From: Coriaria nepalensis
Taxonomy: Eukaryota; Streptophyta; Magnoliopsida; Cucurbitales; Coriariaceae
Direction: 5' to 3'
Assembly (NCBI GenBank): GCA_027186245.1
Contig: CP114497.1
Coordinates: 7,323,501-7,387,500 of the forward strand
DNA: 64,000 bases
Of the stretch, positions 23,734 to 35,000 are shown one piece after another. The notes below the pieces were generated by a model. That model worked only from the letters and a program-made list of their open reading frames with translations. It ran no database searches and was not told the origin of the DNA. The position numbers and the translations under genes are program-made. The stretch's first letter is position 1; each line of letters starts with the position of its first letter.

Positions 23734-24918
23734 ATGAAGAAGTTCAGATGCGAGCAGCAGCAATACGACAGTAAAGTTAATCCTTCTTTCTCTTCGTCTC
23801 TTCTCGACGAAATCTACCGCTCAATCGACGACGGTGAGAAAAGGAGTGGGGAATCGAAGTTTTACAGAGAAACGACAAAAATGGCGGTGAAGGGACAGAG
23901 TAAGTCGACTGGAAGGAAAACTGCTCACTGTCGCAGAGCAATTGAAGAGGAAGAGATCATGGCGAATCTTCACAGAGCTTGCTTGATAGAGAAATGGATG
24001 GAAAAGAAGATCAACGAAAGGGTCAGAAAACCATTCAAACACTTCGACCACGATCACGAGCAAGATGCTCTGTTTTTCAGCTCAACTTCAATTTCTTCAG
24101 ATTCCAGTTCCGGTGGGATATTCTCTCCCTCCGACAACGAGTCAATGTCAGGTACAAAGACGAAGAAGCACCTCAGTTACGCTCCATCTCAACTTCCGGT
24201 TCGTCCTAAGCCTATCAGAATCGCCGTTCCAGCTCGACCGGAAAAGGCAGAAAGAAAAGCAAAACAAAGGGAACCTCAAACGTCTGATCGTTATCACCAA
24301 CAGATCAACGACGACATTTTGATAAAGTCAAAGTCAAGGGCGTTGAAAATTTACAGCAATTTGAAGAAGGTGAAACAACCCATTTCTCCAGGCGGTAAGC
24401 TCACAAGCTTCCTCAACTCTCTTTTTGCTACAGGACAAAACACGAAAAAGACGACAACAGCAACGTCTAAGAATGTAATTAGCCTCCCATCAGTAACATC
24501 ATCGACGTGTTCTTCCGCTACTTCGTTTTCGAGATCGTGTCTCAGCAAGAACTCGCCTTCTTCCAGAGAAAAGCTTCGTAACGGGGTCAAGAGAAATGTC
24601 CATTTCTACCCTGTAAGCGTTATAGTCGACGAAGATTGCAGACCGTGTGGCCATAAATCATTGTACGAAGATAAAAGCGATCTGGTTAGAGAGTTTCAGA
24701 AGAAGATGAATAGGACGAAGAATGATTTAGCTGTTACGAGGGATTTCCGCCATAGCTACGGTACTAATCATGAAGATGAAGACGAAAGTGATGACGCCGA
24801 CGTGGCGAGTAGTTGTTCAAGTTCGGATCTTTTTGAGCTGGATCATCTTGTATTGATGGGTCGTAAAATGTATTGCGAAGAGCTTCCTGTTTACGAAACG
24901 ACCCATATTAATTTCTAA
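23734..24918 (+). CDS. BIG GRAIN 1-like protein, 394 aa
   Basis: Intronless gene from ATG 23734 to TAA 24916-24918. The N-terminus has the family motif PSFSSSLLDEIYRSIDD (residues about 14-30). The middle is a Ser/Lys/Arg-rich, probably disordered region. The C-terminus has the family signature CSSSDLFELDHLVLMG then EELPVYETT. BIG GRAIN 1 of rice is a plasma-membrane protein that promotes auxin response and transport and increases grain size; Arabidopsis relatives include At5g12050. A role in auxin signalling is inferred from the family. There is no transmembrane segment. The frame is intact and the length is normal. Confidence 0.87.
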   Translation: MKKFRCEQQQYDSKVNPSFSSSLLDEIYRSIDDGEKRSGESKFYRETTKMAVKGQSKSTGRKTAHCRRAIEEEEIMANLHRACLIEKWMEKKINERVRKPFKHFDHDHEQDALFFSSTSISSDSSSGGIFSPSDNESMSGTKTKKHLSYAPSQLPVRPKPIRIAVPARPEKAERKAKQREPQTSDRYHQQINDDILIKSKSRALKIYSNLKKVKQPISPGGKLTSFLNSLFATGQNTKKTTTATSKNVISLPSVTSSTCSSATSFSRSCLSKNSPSSREKLRNGVKRNVHFYPVSVIVDEDCRPCGHKSLYEDKSDLVREFQKKMNRTKNDLAVTRDFRHSYGTNHEDEDESDDADVASSCSSSDLFELDHLVLMGRKMYCEELPVYETTHINF

Positions 24919-25925
24919 GCTTAGTTGTATTAATTTCATCTTAATACTACTCCGACCATTTTACAATGTTTGTGAAGAAGTTAAGCTACAGTGGATTTGC
25001 TATTTTCTGAGTTGTTGGTCAAAGTTGGACCCTTTTTTGTTTTTGGTTTTTTGAGATGTTGCTTTGTTCGATCTAGTGTTGTGGTGTAATGGAATCAATC
25101 CTTGTTTCTTTTTGTGTTTTGGTTTTAAAGTGAAAGGGGAGGGGGGGAAAGGGAAAGGTGAGAGAGAAGAAGAGGAGGAAGAAGAAGAAGAGAGTTCTTG
25201 CTTTCTTTTTCTTTATTGCTTTGATCGTGATCTAACGTTTTTTCTGAGATCAGATAGGTACTGACACTATCTAGAGTTTGATTGAAAACGAGGTAAAGAA
25301 AGATGTATGTAATAAAAACAAGCTGGAAAAGGGAAAAAAGCAAGAAGAAAACGAAAGATTCGAGATCAACATCACAAGCCAAATGAGAGAGAGATAAAGA
25401 CAGGGTGTGATTACTGATCGGGATTCAGGAATTGAGAAAAAGCATTTGCTTTCTTTTTCTTCTTCAAATGCTTTATTTTTCTTCTTCTTTCTGTACTAGA
25501 TAGAACTAGGTGTGTTTTTCCCATCTTTGGCTCTTTGCTTCCATATTGCGTTACCCTTCTCAGCTCTCATGATTACTATTACCAATAAATTTGTCATTCC
25601 TTCTTTCTTTTCTATCGGTATACTTGTTGTTGTGTCTTTTCTACGTGTTGTATAACATAAATATAAATTATAATGATGTGGATTTTAACACCTTGTAGAG
25701 GTTTTTCACAAAATGTAATATAAAAAAGTGAAGGGAAATAAGATGTGCATGTATGTATATAAATTAGATTATCATGTTGTGATGTGCCCGTAGAGAACTC
25801 TAATAAATAAAATAAATGCATAAATAATGGAGAGACCCGCACATAATATGTTTTTAGTCTAAGAATTTAAGAGCATATATTTTAAATTTAGTGGGATACT
25901 CGTTTCGGTCATGACATTTTTAATA
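24919..25925. other. 3' flank of the BIG GRAIN 1-like gene
   Basis: The first 400-700 bases are probably 3' untranslated sequence, with a GA-rich run at about 25133-25195. The rest is AT-rich. No further gene was seen. Confidence 0.35.
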
Positions 25926-25933
25926 CCTATATT

Positions 25934-26527
25934 TAGAGTTGTGCAATAGTTAGTTTCGGTGAAAACTCGAACCGAAACCGACTACAACTGACTTTGGCAC
26001 CGAAGTTGGAAATCGACCGATTTCATATAGCCCATCACCATAACTGCACCGATCCGGATTCAATCGATCCCAATCGGTTTGATTTGGTGTTCGGTAAACT
26101 AAAAATTGTTAATGTTGGCATCAACTCAAAAAAAAAAATAAAAAAAGAGAAAATGAGAGAGTCACTCATGGGTGACGGCGGCGTTCAAAGATGGTGGGTC
26201 ACGACACACGGGCGATGATCTTTAGAGATGGAAGAAGATGGTGTAGGGTTGTGAGTTTGATTGTTTGTGCGTGAGTTTGTAGAGATAGAGTGAAAGTGAT
26301 GGTGGAAAAATAAATAATTATAATTATAATAACTTAATATTAATTAAACTAAAATAATTTTTTAATTGAACAAAAATGGTTTGCGATTACCGACGGGGAC
26401 CAACTGATCAGTATAAATAGTGTCTGGTTGGTTAACTGACTGGAATATATTTTTCTTGAAAAATATCGACCAAAATGTATTGGTTTCGATCGATTTCGAT
26501 CATTGTTGTTTCTTTTGCACAACCCTA
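25934..26527. mobile_element. hAT-type MITE, 594 bp, with 8-bp target duplication
   Basis: The element begins TAGAGTTGTGCAA and ends TTGCACAACCCTA, giving a 13-bp terminal inverted repeat with one mismatch. The 8-bp sequence CCTATATT flanks both sides (25926-25933 and 26528-26535). An 8-bp duplication and TAG/CAG-type ends are typical of hAT transposons. Subterminal regions repeat CGAAACC/GGTTTCG-type motifs, possible transposase binding sites. There is no coding capacity. The exact target duplication suggests a comparatively recent insertion. Confidence 0.85.
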
Positions 26528-26535
26528 CCTATATT

Positions 26536-28030
26536 GATATCAGGATTGAAATCACTAATACCTGCTTGATAACAATAGTTGGACTCGATCATAGGAAGTT
26601 TTTAATTTTATTTTTTACTTTTGCTTCAAATATTAAACCCACAAAAAAAGAAGAAAATAATAAGAAATATATATTGATATATGTAGCTATATGCTACAAA
26701 GAAGAGGTTAAGACACATTCTTAGATAAGTAAATACCTTCACTCAGATTCACCCTCTGTGAAGAGTATTTAGGGTACTTGCTATTCTCTTAAGAAATTTG
26801 CATTGCCTCTTAATATTAAGTTATTTAGTTTTTATATATGGTTAAGACTGGGAGGCTCCCGATAGTTTTATACATATCACGCTCTCATTGATTAGCACTC
26901 TGACCACACCCTTACTCCATGACGGTGTCAGCGCCTCACAGTCCCCACTCACATGCCTCAATAGGTAGCACAACGCCGCCTCAATCTGACATCCTCTAGG
27001 GAAACCCAACACGTAGTAGCGCCACCTCTATCACTTTCCACCTGTCCACTCAAGTGTCGGTTATTTTCTACCTGTCCACTCATTCAAGGTCCCCTTGCCA
27101 ATTGAGCTGAGTGAGGGAATACCATGCTCAACCTTAACGTGTACTTGAGACTCATCATCTCGGCCAATCATTGTTAGGTGGACTGAGGCCAGGTCAACCC
27201 TATAGTATCTCAGCCTCGGTTATCACCTCCTCTGGACACTCTATTTCCATATTCTCTACTGACGATGCTCAGCCTTAACGTGTACTTGAGACTCATCATC
27301 TCGGCCAATCATTGTTAGGTGGACTGAGGCCACGTCAACCCTATAGTATCTCAGCCTCGGTTATCACCTCTTCTCGACACTCTATTTCCATATTCTCTAC
27401 TGACGATGCTCAGCCTCGGTTTCCAAAGTTGCCCCGCTAAGGCTTTCCTGAAATCGGGCATAATAAGTTCGTTGGGGAAAGCTTCAACAAAGTTAGTTCA
27501 AGAAGCAAGGCAACTTAGTGCTGAGGGGGCTTAACTGGCAAGGCTGAGTAGCCTTATCATCCCAATGATGTGTGGTCTATGATGCAAATAACTTGAGGGT
27601 TGGGCTGAGAAGAAGGCAACCTCGAGATGGCTGAACAGAATAGGGTAAGTGGATGATCATCCCAGGTAAGGATCAGGATGAAGGGATAAAGAATATGACA
27701 GAAGGTAGAGTTTGTTCCTTGCGTGGCAGAGGGTGAAGTGAGCCACTAATATGGTAGAAGAATGGCAGGATTGATAGTGGAGCTTCATTATGGCATGATT
27801 AGTGTACAACCCTATAGAGGATATGACACATGTAAAGGTGACCAAAATTGTACCCTCACATGAAAGTTATAAAAGCTACTCTTTGTTGGGAGAATGGCAT
27901 AATATGTTTTTCATCCATCAAACTCTCTCTATTTTACTCAACTCAAATACATTAAGACTCAAACTTTTATCCACTCTTCATTGACGTGATTTGATATGAA
28001 AGATAAAAGTATTTTACCTTTGGATTAGGT
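26536..28030. repeat. LTR-like non-coding repeat with a 141-bp tandem duplication
   Basis: Bases 27126-27266 are repeated almost exactly at 27267-27407; both contain CCTTAACGTGTACTTGAGAC and TCAACCCTATAGTATCTCAG. A short third start follows near 27408. Near 27865 there is a GTTATAAAAG box followed by a pyrimidine-rich run, as in the promoter part of many plant LTRs. No primer-binding site, coding region or second LTR was seen. A solo LTR is the best guess. Confidence 0.4.
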
Positions 28031-28757
28031 TAGAGATGTCAAAATGGGTTGGGCTTTTTGGCCATGTCCATACCCCGATAAAAAAGCTCAGCCTGATGCT
28101 CGGCCTAGCCCATCATCTATATATATTTCAAAATTAAATTATTTTTTTTAACCTTATAGTTTTTTTTTTCTTTCATTTTACATCCATTACATAATAATTT
28201 TTAAATTTTCCCCCACCTGAGTTTTCCCTATAAAATTCATCTTTCGCACTAATTTTTTCTCACATTATCTCACACAAACACTCTCTCTCATATATCTAAT
28301 CTTCTAATTTCTAGTACTCTAAATTATAATTAATCTTCATTATTCTATAATCCATAATTTTGTTATCATTAATCTCAATCATTTATCCTTAATCTCAATC
28401 CCTAATCCATTATTTTTCATAAATTAAACCAATGTCCAAGATAATTAATTTTTAATATTAACAATGACCAACCACTATTAGCAAATTTTTATTTTTCTCT
28501 TTAAGGTCGTAAGATTTTTTTGACAGAATCATAATTATTACGCTAAAATAATTTAATATCTATATATTATTTAATAATATGTAATAAAATTTTTATTAAA
28601 AAAAAATATTTATTATTATTATTATTATTATTTAAAAATTATTAGATCGGATTGAACTTGGCTTGACTCTTTTTTTTAGCCTAACCTAACCCGACCTAAT
28701 TTTAAATAGTAAAAATTCTAGCATAGACCAGATCGGGCACTCCAATTTAACATTTAT
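28031..28757. mobile_element. Possible hAT-like element remnant
   Basis: The left end reads TAGAGATGTCAAAATGGGTT and the right end, reversed, TATAAATGTTAAATTGGAG, a diverged inverted repeat of about 25 bp. GGCC/GGGC-rich subterminal phrases next to both ends are typical of a common plant hAT group. The left end resembles that of the element starting at 55974. I found no target duplication. There is no coding capacity. Confidence 0.4.
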
Positions 28758-29214
28758 AAATTATAATGGGTATAAAATCCTTGTTCGCCCTTTTAATTCA
28801 TTATGATTAACTTGATTAAAACAAAATCTGTTTCAAGGCGGCGGTGGATTCCTAACTTGGAAATCTATAGAAGGTGGGGCAACCCTTTTTGGAATAATAG
28901 TATATTTAGTTAATATTGGCTAAAATGGAAAAAATAAATATTTAATTATATAATATTATATAATTATTGTGGATGCAATTACAATTTTTCTTTTAGGAAC
29001 ATTCCGGCAGTCTTTCCTTAGTTCAAAGACTTAAACTAAATGATGTGGGGGATATTGCCAGAATGGAAGCAATGATTAGAACTAAAAAACAAATACTGAG
29101 GTTTTCATTTTTCTTGCTGAAAGAAAGGACCTCAAATAAATCCATTAATTTAATAAATTAATAATATTAATTCGAAATGATGGACGCAGCTTAAGAATAA
29201 CAAGTGATTATGTA

Positions 29215-30663
29215 TGACCTAACCTATGAATTTTTTGCCCAGACGTTTGAGTAGTTGAAGTCTATGAAACTGAATTTTTTTTTTAAAGCGCTGTCTGTGT
29301 TAAGCTTGAAGTGGTGAGGAGGGATCCATCTGCATACAACGGGGGTTCGTATCATTCTGTCCCAAGGCAAATTGCCCGAATCCATCAGCAACTTCTTTCT
29401 CCTCTCAGTTTGAAACAGAAGCACCAAGGTGAAATGTGGCATTAATAGTACCAATCCAAATCCTGATTTTATTAGGGATCGCTTGAGCGGAAATCTTCCT
29501 TTTATTAAACCTGATTATTCCGACTTAGCCAAATCTCCCAACATATTATAAGAGGAAGCATCCTCAAAGTCGTGTGAAGTTGGCTTCTCGTGTGAAAGAC
29601 CCTCCACCAAAGATTGAAGCTATGTAAAAGGCGTTGGGATATGAAAGACATATTGCAAAGAACGTGATAGTACCTCCAAACAGCCACTGCAACGTCCCCA
29701 TCAATGAACAAGTGTTGAGAAGATTCTTGATTTCTTTCCAAACATAAGCAGACGGGGTTTATTTTCCTCCAAACATAATTTTGTACCTTAAATTGTTTAC
29801 CTGCACGAACCTCAACCTCTCCATGCAAGTTCACATGAAAAACTTGAGTAAACTGCTTCTTTCCATAATTGCCTAAAGAATGACTTTGGATATTGCAATA
29901 TGAGCAGAAAATAAGTTATCTTTCATACATAATGTCCTGATAAAATCCATATTCATCACCAATCCAAATCTCGGAAGGAAGATCCTTCGATCAATCAACT
30001 TCAACACAAACTCTTAACAGTGTTTAATCGAGTCATAGAGGAGGTTGTGCTAATTGATATCGATGTTGAGGACAGAACCCACCTTACTTGCAATAGACCG
30101 GAGCATAAATGGATTAGTAGCTCAACGGAAGTTTGGGAAACTGGATCCAAACCGGAGTGAATGCCAAGTCCAATTGAGAATTAAATGCCTTCTTATTTTA
30201 TCGTAACATCCTGTATGAAAAACCCTACATATAAGCAACTTCGCTAGTTAAAGCATAGATCATGATCATGTCTTCTTCCAAAACAAATCTAATGCATAAA
30301 GTCCTTGAATCCACAAGTCCCATAACATATGAGCCCTTTAGTTGGCAATTGTTCTTGATAAATTTTTGAATGTCCTCTAAGGAAGGCCTTCCAGATTTGA
30401 AGTGGAGAATGACTGTCTTATCCATCATAGCTTCAGATTGTCTTGTTAACCTACACGTCAATAATTTCATATGGAACAACATCCATGAGAGAAGCGGTGT
30501 AACTCCTAATGAATCCTTTCAGACGATCTGGATGATCTCTAACAGACTCAGAAGCGGTATAACTCCTAATGATTGTATGAACGCAACATAGAAATGAAAA
30601 CGGATCGAATAAGAGTCGTGAAATTGCCAGTAGGCGGCCGCCGATGTATACTTTCGTGAGCAT
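29215..30663 (-). mobile_element. LINE remnant: ORF1 joined to RNase H end, EN and RT deleted
   Basis: Read leftward, bases 30482-30225 encode a DUF4283-like ORF1 segment (DKTVILHFKSGRPSLEDIQK). Bases 30145-29930 continue with FPKLPLSY, RVCVEVD and LPSEIWIGDEYGFYQD, the conserved tail of ORF1. A CCHC zinc knuckle follows with its last Cys changed to Tyr (CSYCNIQSHSLGNY). From about 29834 to 29500 comes the zf-RVT-like region with CLCLERNQESSQHLFI and LPLIICWEIWLSRN. Bases 29350-29220 give the start of RNase H (RWIPPHHFKLNTDSA). The expected 3 kb or so of endonuclease and RT between these parts is absent. Several stops interrupt the frames. Confidence 0.8.
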
Positions 30664-32898
30664 GAAATCTAGACGGCTAGGGTTCTGTTCATTTTCTTAA
30701 TTATCATATAAATAACCTATAACACAATCTTCCCAAAATAATCACAATCGTATATACCAAACTTGATATTATGTTGATATAATAAGAGTGTAGTTGATAT
30801 TTTTGTATTATGTCTACGTAATTAGAATTTATTTAAAAATTTCTTTATAAACTTATTAATTTCATAAATCGAAGAATAAATTATTTTATTTATTTAATAT
30901 TATGATAAGCATTCCAATTTTTTTTATTGCGAAAATGCATGCATGACCCGATTTATGTAATTAAATAAAATCAGGTGCCACACATGGATATTAAAAATGA
31001 ATGATATTAACTAATTAGCTATATAGTCATAAAGAGTAACTAGTTTAAATAATTATTAATATCTAAAAATTAGGTATAATTTTTTATATAAATTATATTT
31101 ATAATTGATTAATTTATTTTAAATATATAAAAATTTAATATAATTATAATATTACCATATATAATTAGGAGCAAAATATATGTTTATAAAAGAAAAAGGA
31201 AAAGTGTAGAGAGATGCCCTCGGAAGAAGCTACATTGTTGCGGGAAGAGAAGTGCAGCGGAAAAGCGGGAAGTAGTTGCATTAATCCCGAGGAGAGTTTA
31301 AATGCAGCAGCTTTTGCTTTCCCCGACAAAGACAGATCGTTGATCATGTGAAGACACACACAGATCTTGTTGTTCCCGCTCCACATCCCAGGGAGAATCT
31401 TTTTATTACAGTTATCATATCTCTCTCTATGGAATAATATTGTATTGGAACTAGTTTCAAGTTTGAACGCATTTGCAGCTTTTGTTGAAATACTAGTTTC
31501 ATTCCTTAAAATAAATAAATAAATAATTATTATATATATATATATATATTTTTAAATAATAATTATTTTAGAAACTAAATGAAAAGAGTAATGAAAAGCA
31601 GAAGATTGGAATATTTGCAGAGTGTTTGCTCATTAATGGGTACTAATTACATAGAGCCACTAAATCTAATCACACGCGTTTGCAGATCGGTTAGCAAAGA
31701 GCAGCAGCCGACATTCGGTCAGACTTCTCAAGCCACAAAACGACATGACACTCACACACGTACGAGCCAAATAATCATATCTTATTCCTTCTATTTTTAT
31801 CTATTTTAAAATTGAAATACTACATCTTAGTCCCTATAATTTTTTGAAAAAGAATGAAGGGCGATCTGAGATCTCTAAGTGAAGAAGGCCCAAGGTCTTA
31901 TGCTAATGGTTCATTATATGGCCCGGCCCAACTTAAAGCTCCCTTCAGAATGTATCTATCCATTAGGAAAACCTTATCCTGCAAGGCCGATGGATGACAC
32001 GTAACCAAGCATAGGATCAACACGTCAGCTGGATCGAATTAAAAAGTCCATAGCACCTAAAATGCCTTCTAGCCCGCCAAAACAAGAGTCAAGGCAACTA
32101 CCTATATTAAGGACTTCAACTAAGCCCATGTTTTGTGGAGCCCAAATCTTAATCCACGTTCCAAGGAAAAGGCATGCAGTGAACTCTTTAGGTCGTAAAT
32201 TTTATAATTTTACCAAAAATAAAAAATAAAAAAAAAATCAGTTTAGCCCCCCTTTAAACAACAAAATTAAGATAAATTATTTTATTTATTAAAATTAATC
32301 TATCATGAATCGATCATCTATAATAACATTAATTAAAAAATATATATATATATAATTATAATTAATTAATTTACGATATATCAAATTTATTCAATAATAT
32401 ACTCAAGTAATATAGTTTACTTAAATCATCGATGACCTATTAATTACAATAATATATAAATCTTATATATATAATTAGGATCGATTAATCTACTATATAA
32501 TCGAGATTAATTCCTACACAATTAATACAATTTACTCAAATTTCATCTTTTAAAACTTCGGTTTGCAAACTTGTATATACTTGGGAAGAACTAAAAGTAA
32601 AAGGATTATGCAGATCATCAATGTACGAATTACGTCACTACATTTGCATGCATGCTCCCACAATATCAAAAGACAACTCTTTTCAAAACAAACCATGTCT
32701 TTAAAGAGCAGAAAAATGGACCCAAAAAAAAAAAAAACAGTATCGAATGGAGGAAGAATGCCTCATAATTTGTTGATACAAAGAGATAACAAGAGCTAAG
32801 ACTCGACACAATCTCTTAACACATTTGCATGCATGTTCGCTTCTTTATCTAGTCTGTACAGCAATTCCACATCCACACCTTATTTACTCTCTTAAATC
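30664..32898. other. AT-rich intergenic DNA downstream of ACL5
   Basis: Mostly A/T-rich, with an (AT) tract at about 31528-31550. A GC-richer island at 31190-31390 is open in the minus frame, but I see no recognisable protein and no convincing hairpin. Bases 31855-32190 look like part of an LTR (GGCCCGGCCC, ACACGTCAGC) but have no partner. Bases 32560-32800 probably include distal 3' sequence of the ACL5 gene. Confidence 0.3.
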
Positions 32899-34864
32899 TT
32901 AAAGACAGTAAGCAACTCCATGCCCATGAATGAATCTCGCATCATCTTCTGTGTAAACATGCGTTTCATTCAATAACCTGACAAAATTAAAACCAAAATT
33001 AAACCTCAAAATCTCATCAACTAATCATAGTTAAGGATTAGAGAGGAGGGGGAACACTTACGATAATGAAACAGTCTTATTCATCGTAGTAGAGGACAGG
33101 AACAAGGGTCCATTTATATAAAACAATTCACCCTCAATTCTTTCCTCTATTCTCTCATCTATTTCCTCTGATTTCACACAAAACGGTTGGTCTGATGCCT
33201 GAAAAACCATATCAATAATTAAAATTTTAAGACCATAACATAAGCAACTAAGACTATGTTTGGAAATATTTCTTGCATTTTTTTTTTGCTTGTTTTCAAA
33301 CCCCAATTTTTAAAAATTTTGACATAAAAAATAGGCGTAAAATAATCTTGTCCCTCCTAAAAACCGTTTTTATATTTCAAAAAATACTTTTTTGGATAAA
33401 TATTTACCAAACATAACCTAAATATATAAAAAATACTATAAATAAAGATCAAGAATTTCTTATACGATTCATTCACTATTTCGCATGATTTTTTTTGGAT
33501 AAGATTGTTTACATACAATAACCCATCCCCAAGTATCCGCAAAAGATGGAATATGAGCTGTATAAGCCATCACATCTGCCAAAAAAAAAAAATATTATTA
33601 TTATAATAAAATGATTTATGAAGTTGAAGAGGAAATGGGCTTACATTTGAAGACCTGCTTGATAGTGTTGTAAATAGAGGTGAAGACTTCCTTATGGGTG
33701 CAAATGCCAGCGGGCCCAGCTTGGGTGACAAAGATGCCATTTTCATTCATCTTGGGCTTCACTATTTTCTGGTAGAATGATTTTGTGTAGAGTTGATAAC
33801 AAGGCCCACCTTCTACTGGGTCTGCCAAGTCTCCCACTATTATATCATACTTCTCCTTCCTCTTCTCTAACTCAGCCCTTCATTTCCATCTCAAATATAA
33901 ATATATATACCATGGGCCGAGACTCCAATAGGCCCAATTAGAAAATAAGAAATCGATCACTTACTTGGCATCGTTAATAACAAGATCAAGCTTGCGGTTA
34001 AGGAAAGCATCCTGATTAACGGTCAGATATTTGCGGCAAAAGTCAACTACTTCTTGGTCTATGTCGCACATTACGACTTTCTCTATTGTTTTATGCTTCA
34101 GTATTTCCCTTGCTGCCGATCCTTCACCTCCTCCCATTATGAACACCGTTTTCGGACTGCATTTTTCAAAATTACGGTTAAAATTGAGTTTGTCCAAACT
34201 GCAGTCTGAAATAATTTTAGCCAAATCAAACACATCAAAGAAAAAGTGTTACTGACTTGGAATGAGAGAGTAGAGGTGGATGGATCAAGCATTCATGATA
34301 AATAAATTCGTCCACCTCTGCACTCTGCATCTTCCCATCAATCATCAATGCCTGTAAATAATACATATGTTAAAAGATGATAATATAGTTAAGTCGGTTT
34401 TTTTAACGGTTCTAATTTTTACGATAATCGATAACTTGATAATATGCGCGTGCGTACCTTGCCAAAGCGCTTCGTGTCTAGAAGAGCTATCTCCTGGTAC
34501 TGGCTAATTCCCTTGTGCAGAACTCTATTGATCAAATAATAATTAACAGCATTATTAGTGGATTAAGAAGTAATTAAGCTGAATCATTAAGCAAGATGAA
34601 ATTTTGTACAACATACCTATTCAAAGCGAAAGACCACATGAGGTTATCATCAATGACTTCTTCATACCAAGAACATGAATTATTATTATTACCGTTAATA
34701 TCTGCTTTGATCGTGTGATTGTTTATGATGTTATTAACTTCATGAGTTTCGTGCCAGCATCGACTAATCGTATTGTAATCGTTGAGCATTACTTTCCGAT
34801 CAGCCTTTTCGCAGAGGGTTGAGAATCCATTAACATGGAAGATATCATGAACAGCTTCACCCAT
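32899..34864 (-). CDS. ACL5: Thermospermine synthase ACAULIS5, 369 aa
   Basis: Eight exons on the minus strand: 34864-34617, 34524-34458, 34351-34257, 34156-33965, 33877-33645, 33575-33517, 33198-33062 and 32977-32899. All keep frame to TAA at 32899-32901. The protein begins [16 protein letters not shown] and has the spermidine-synthase fold: [49 protein letters not shown], the aminopropyl-donor site [30 protein letters not shown], then [17 protein letters not shown]. It ends [11 protein letters not shown]. The enzyme moves an aminopropyl group from decarboxylated S-adenosylmethionine to spermidine, making thermospermine, which restrains xylem differentiation and permits stem elongation. The C-terminal motifs fit ACL5 better than ordinary spermidine or spermine synthase. 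An Asn-rich insert near residues 45-60 makes it about 30 residues longer than the Arabidopsis protein. Confidence 0.95.
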
Positions 34865-35000
34865 TTTTGTTAAGAGAGAAAAATGTGAGAAGCGAAGAAG
34901 AAAGAAGAAGGTGGTAAGGATTAGTTATAAGGTAAAATGTGAATCTAGTGCAGTTTTTATAGTGCACATGTTTGGAGTAAGTCCAAAAAGTTTAGATTAT
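34865..35000 (-). promoter_or_regulatory. ACL5 core promoter
   Basis: A TATA box CTATAAAAA (read leftward) lies at about 34954-34963, some 95 bases before the ACL5 start codon. This implies a leader of about 60-65 bases. An ATTAGTTATAAGG second candidate is closer, near 34920-34933, but would leave a very short leader. Confidence 0.5.

Noticed and set aside
24351..24590. Minus-strand ORF inside the BIG GRAIN 1-like gene
   Set aside because: It is an antisense shadow of a Ser/Thr-rich region.
31165..31386. GC-richer island considered as a microRNA precursor or small gene
   Set aside because: No known mature miRNA sequence and only a six-base stem could be found, and the 73-codon frame matches nothing I recognise.
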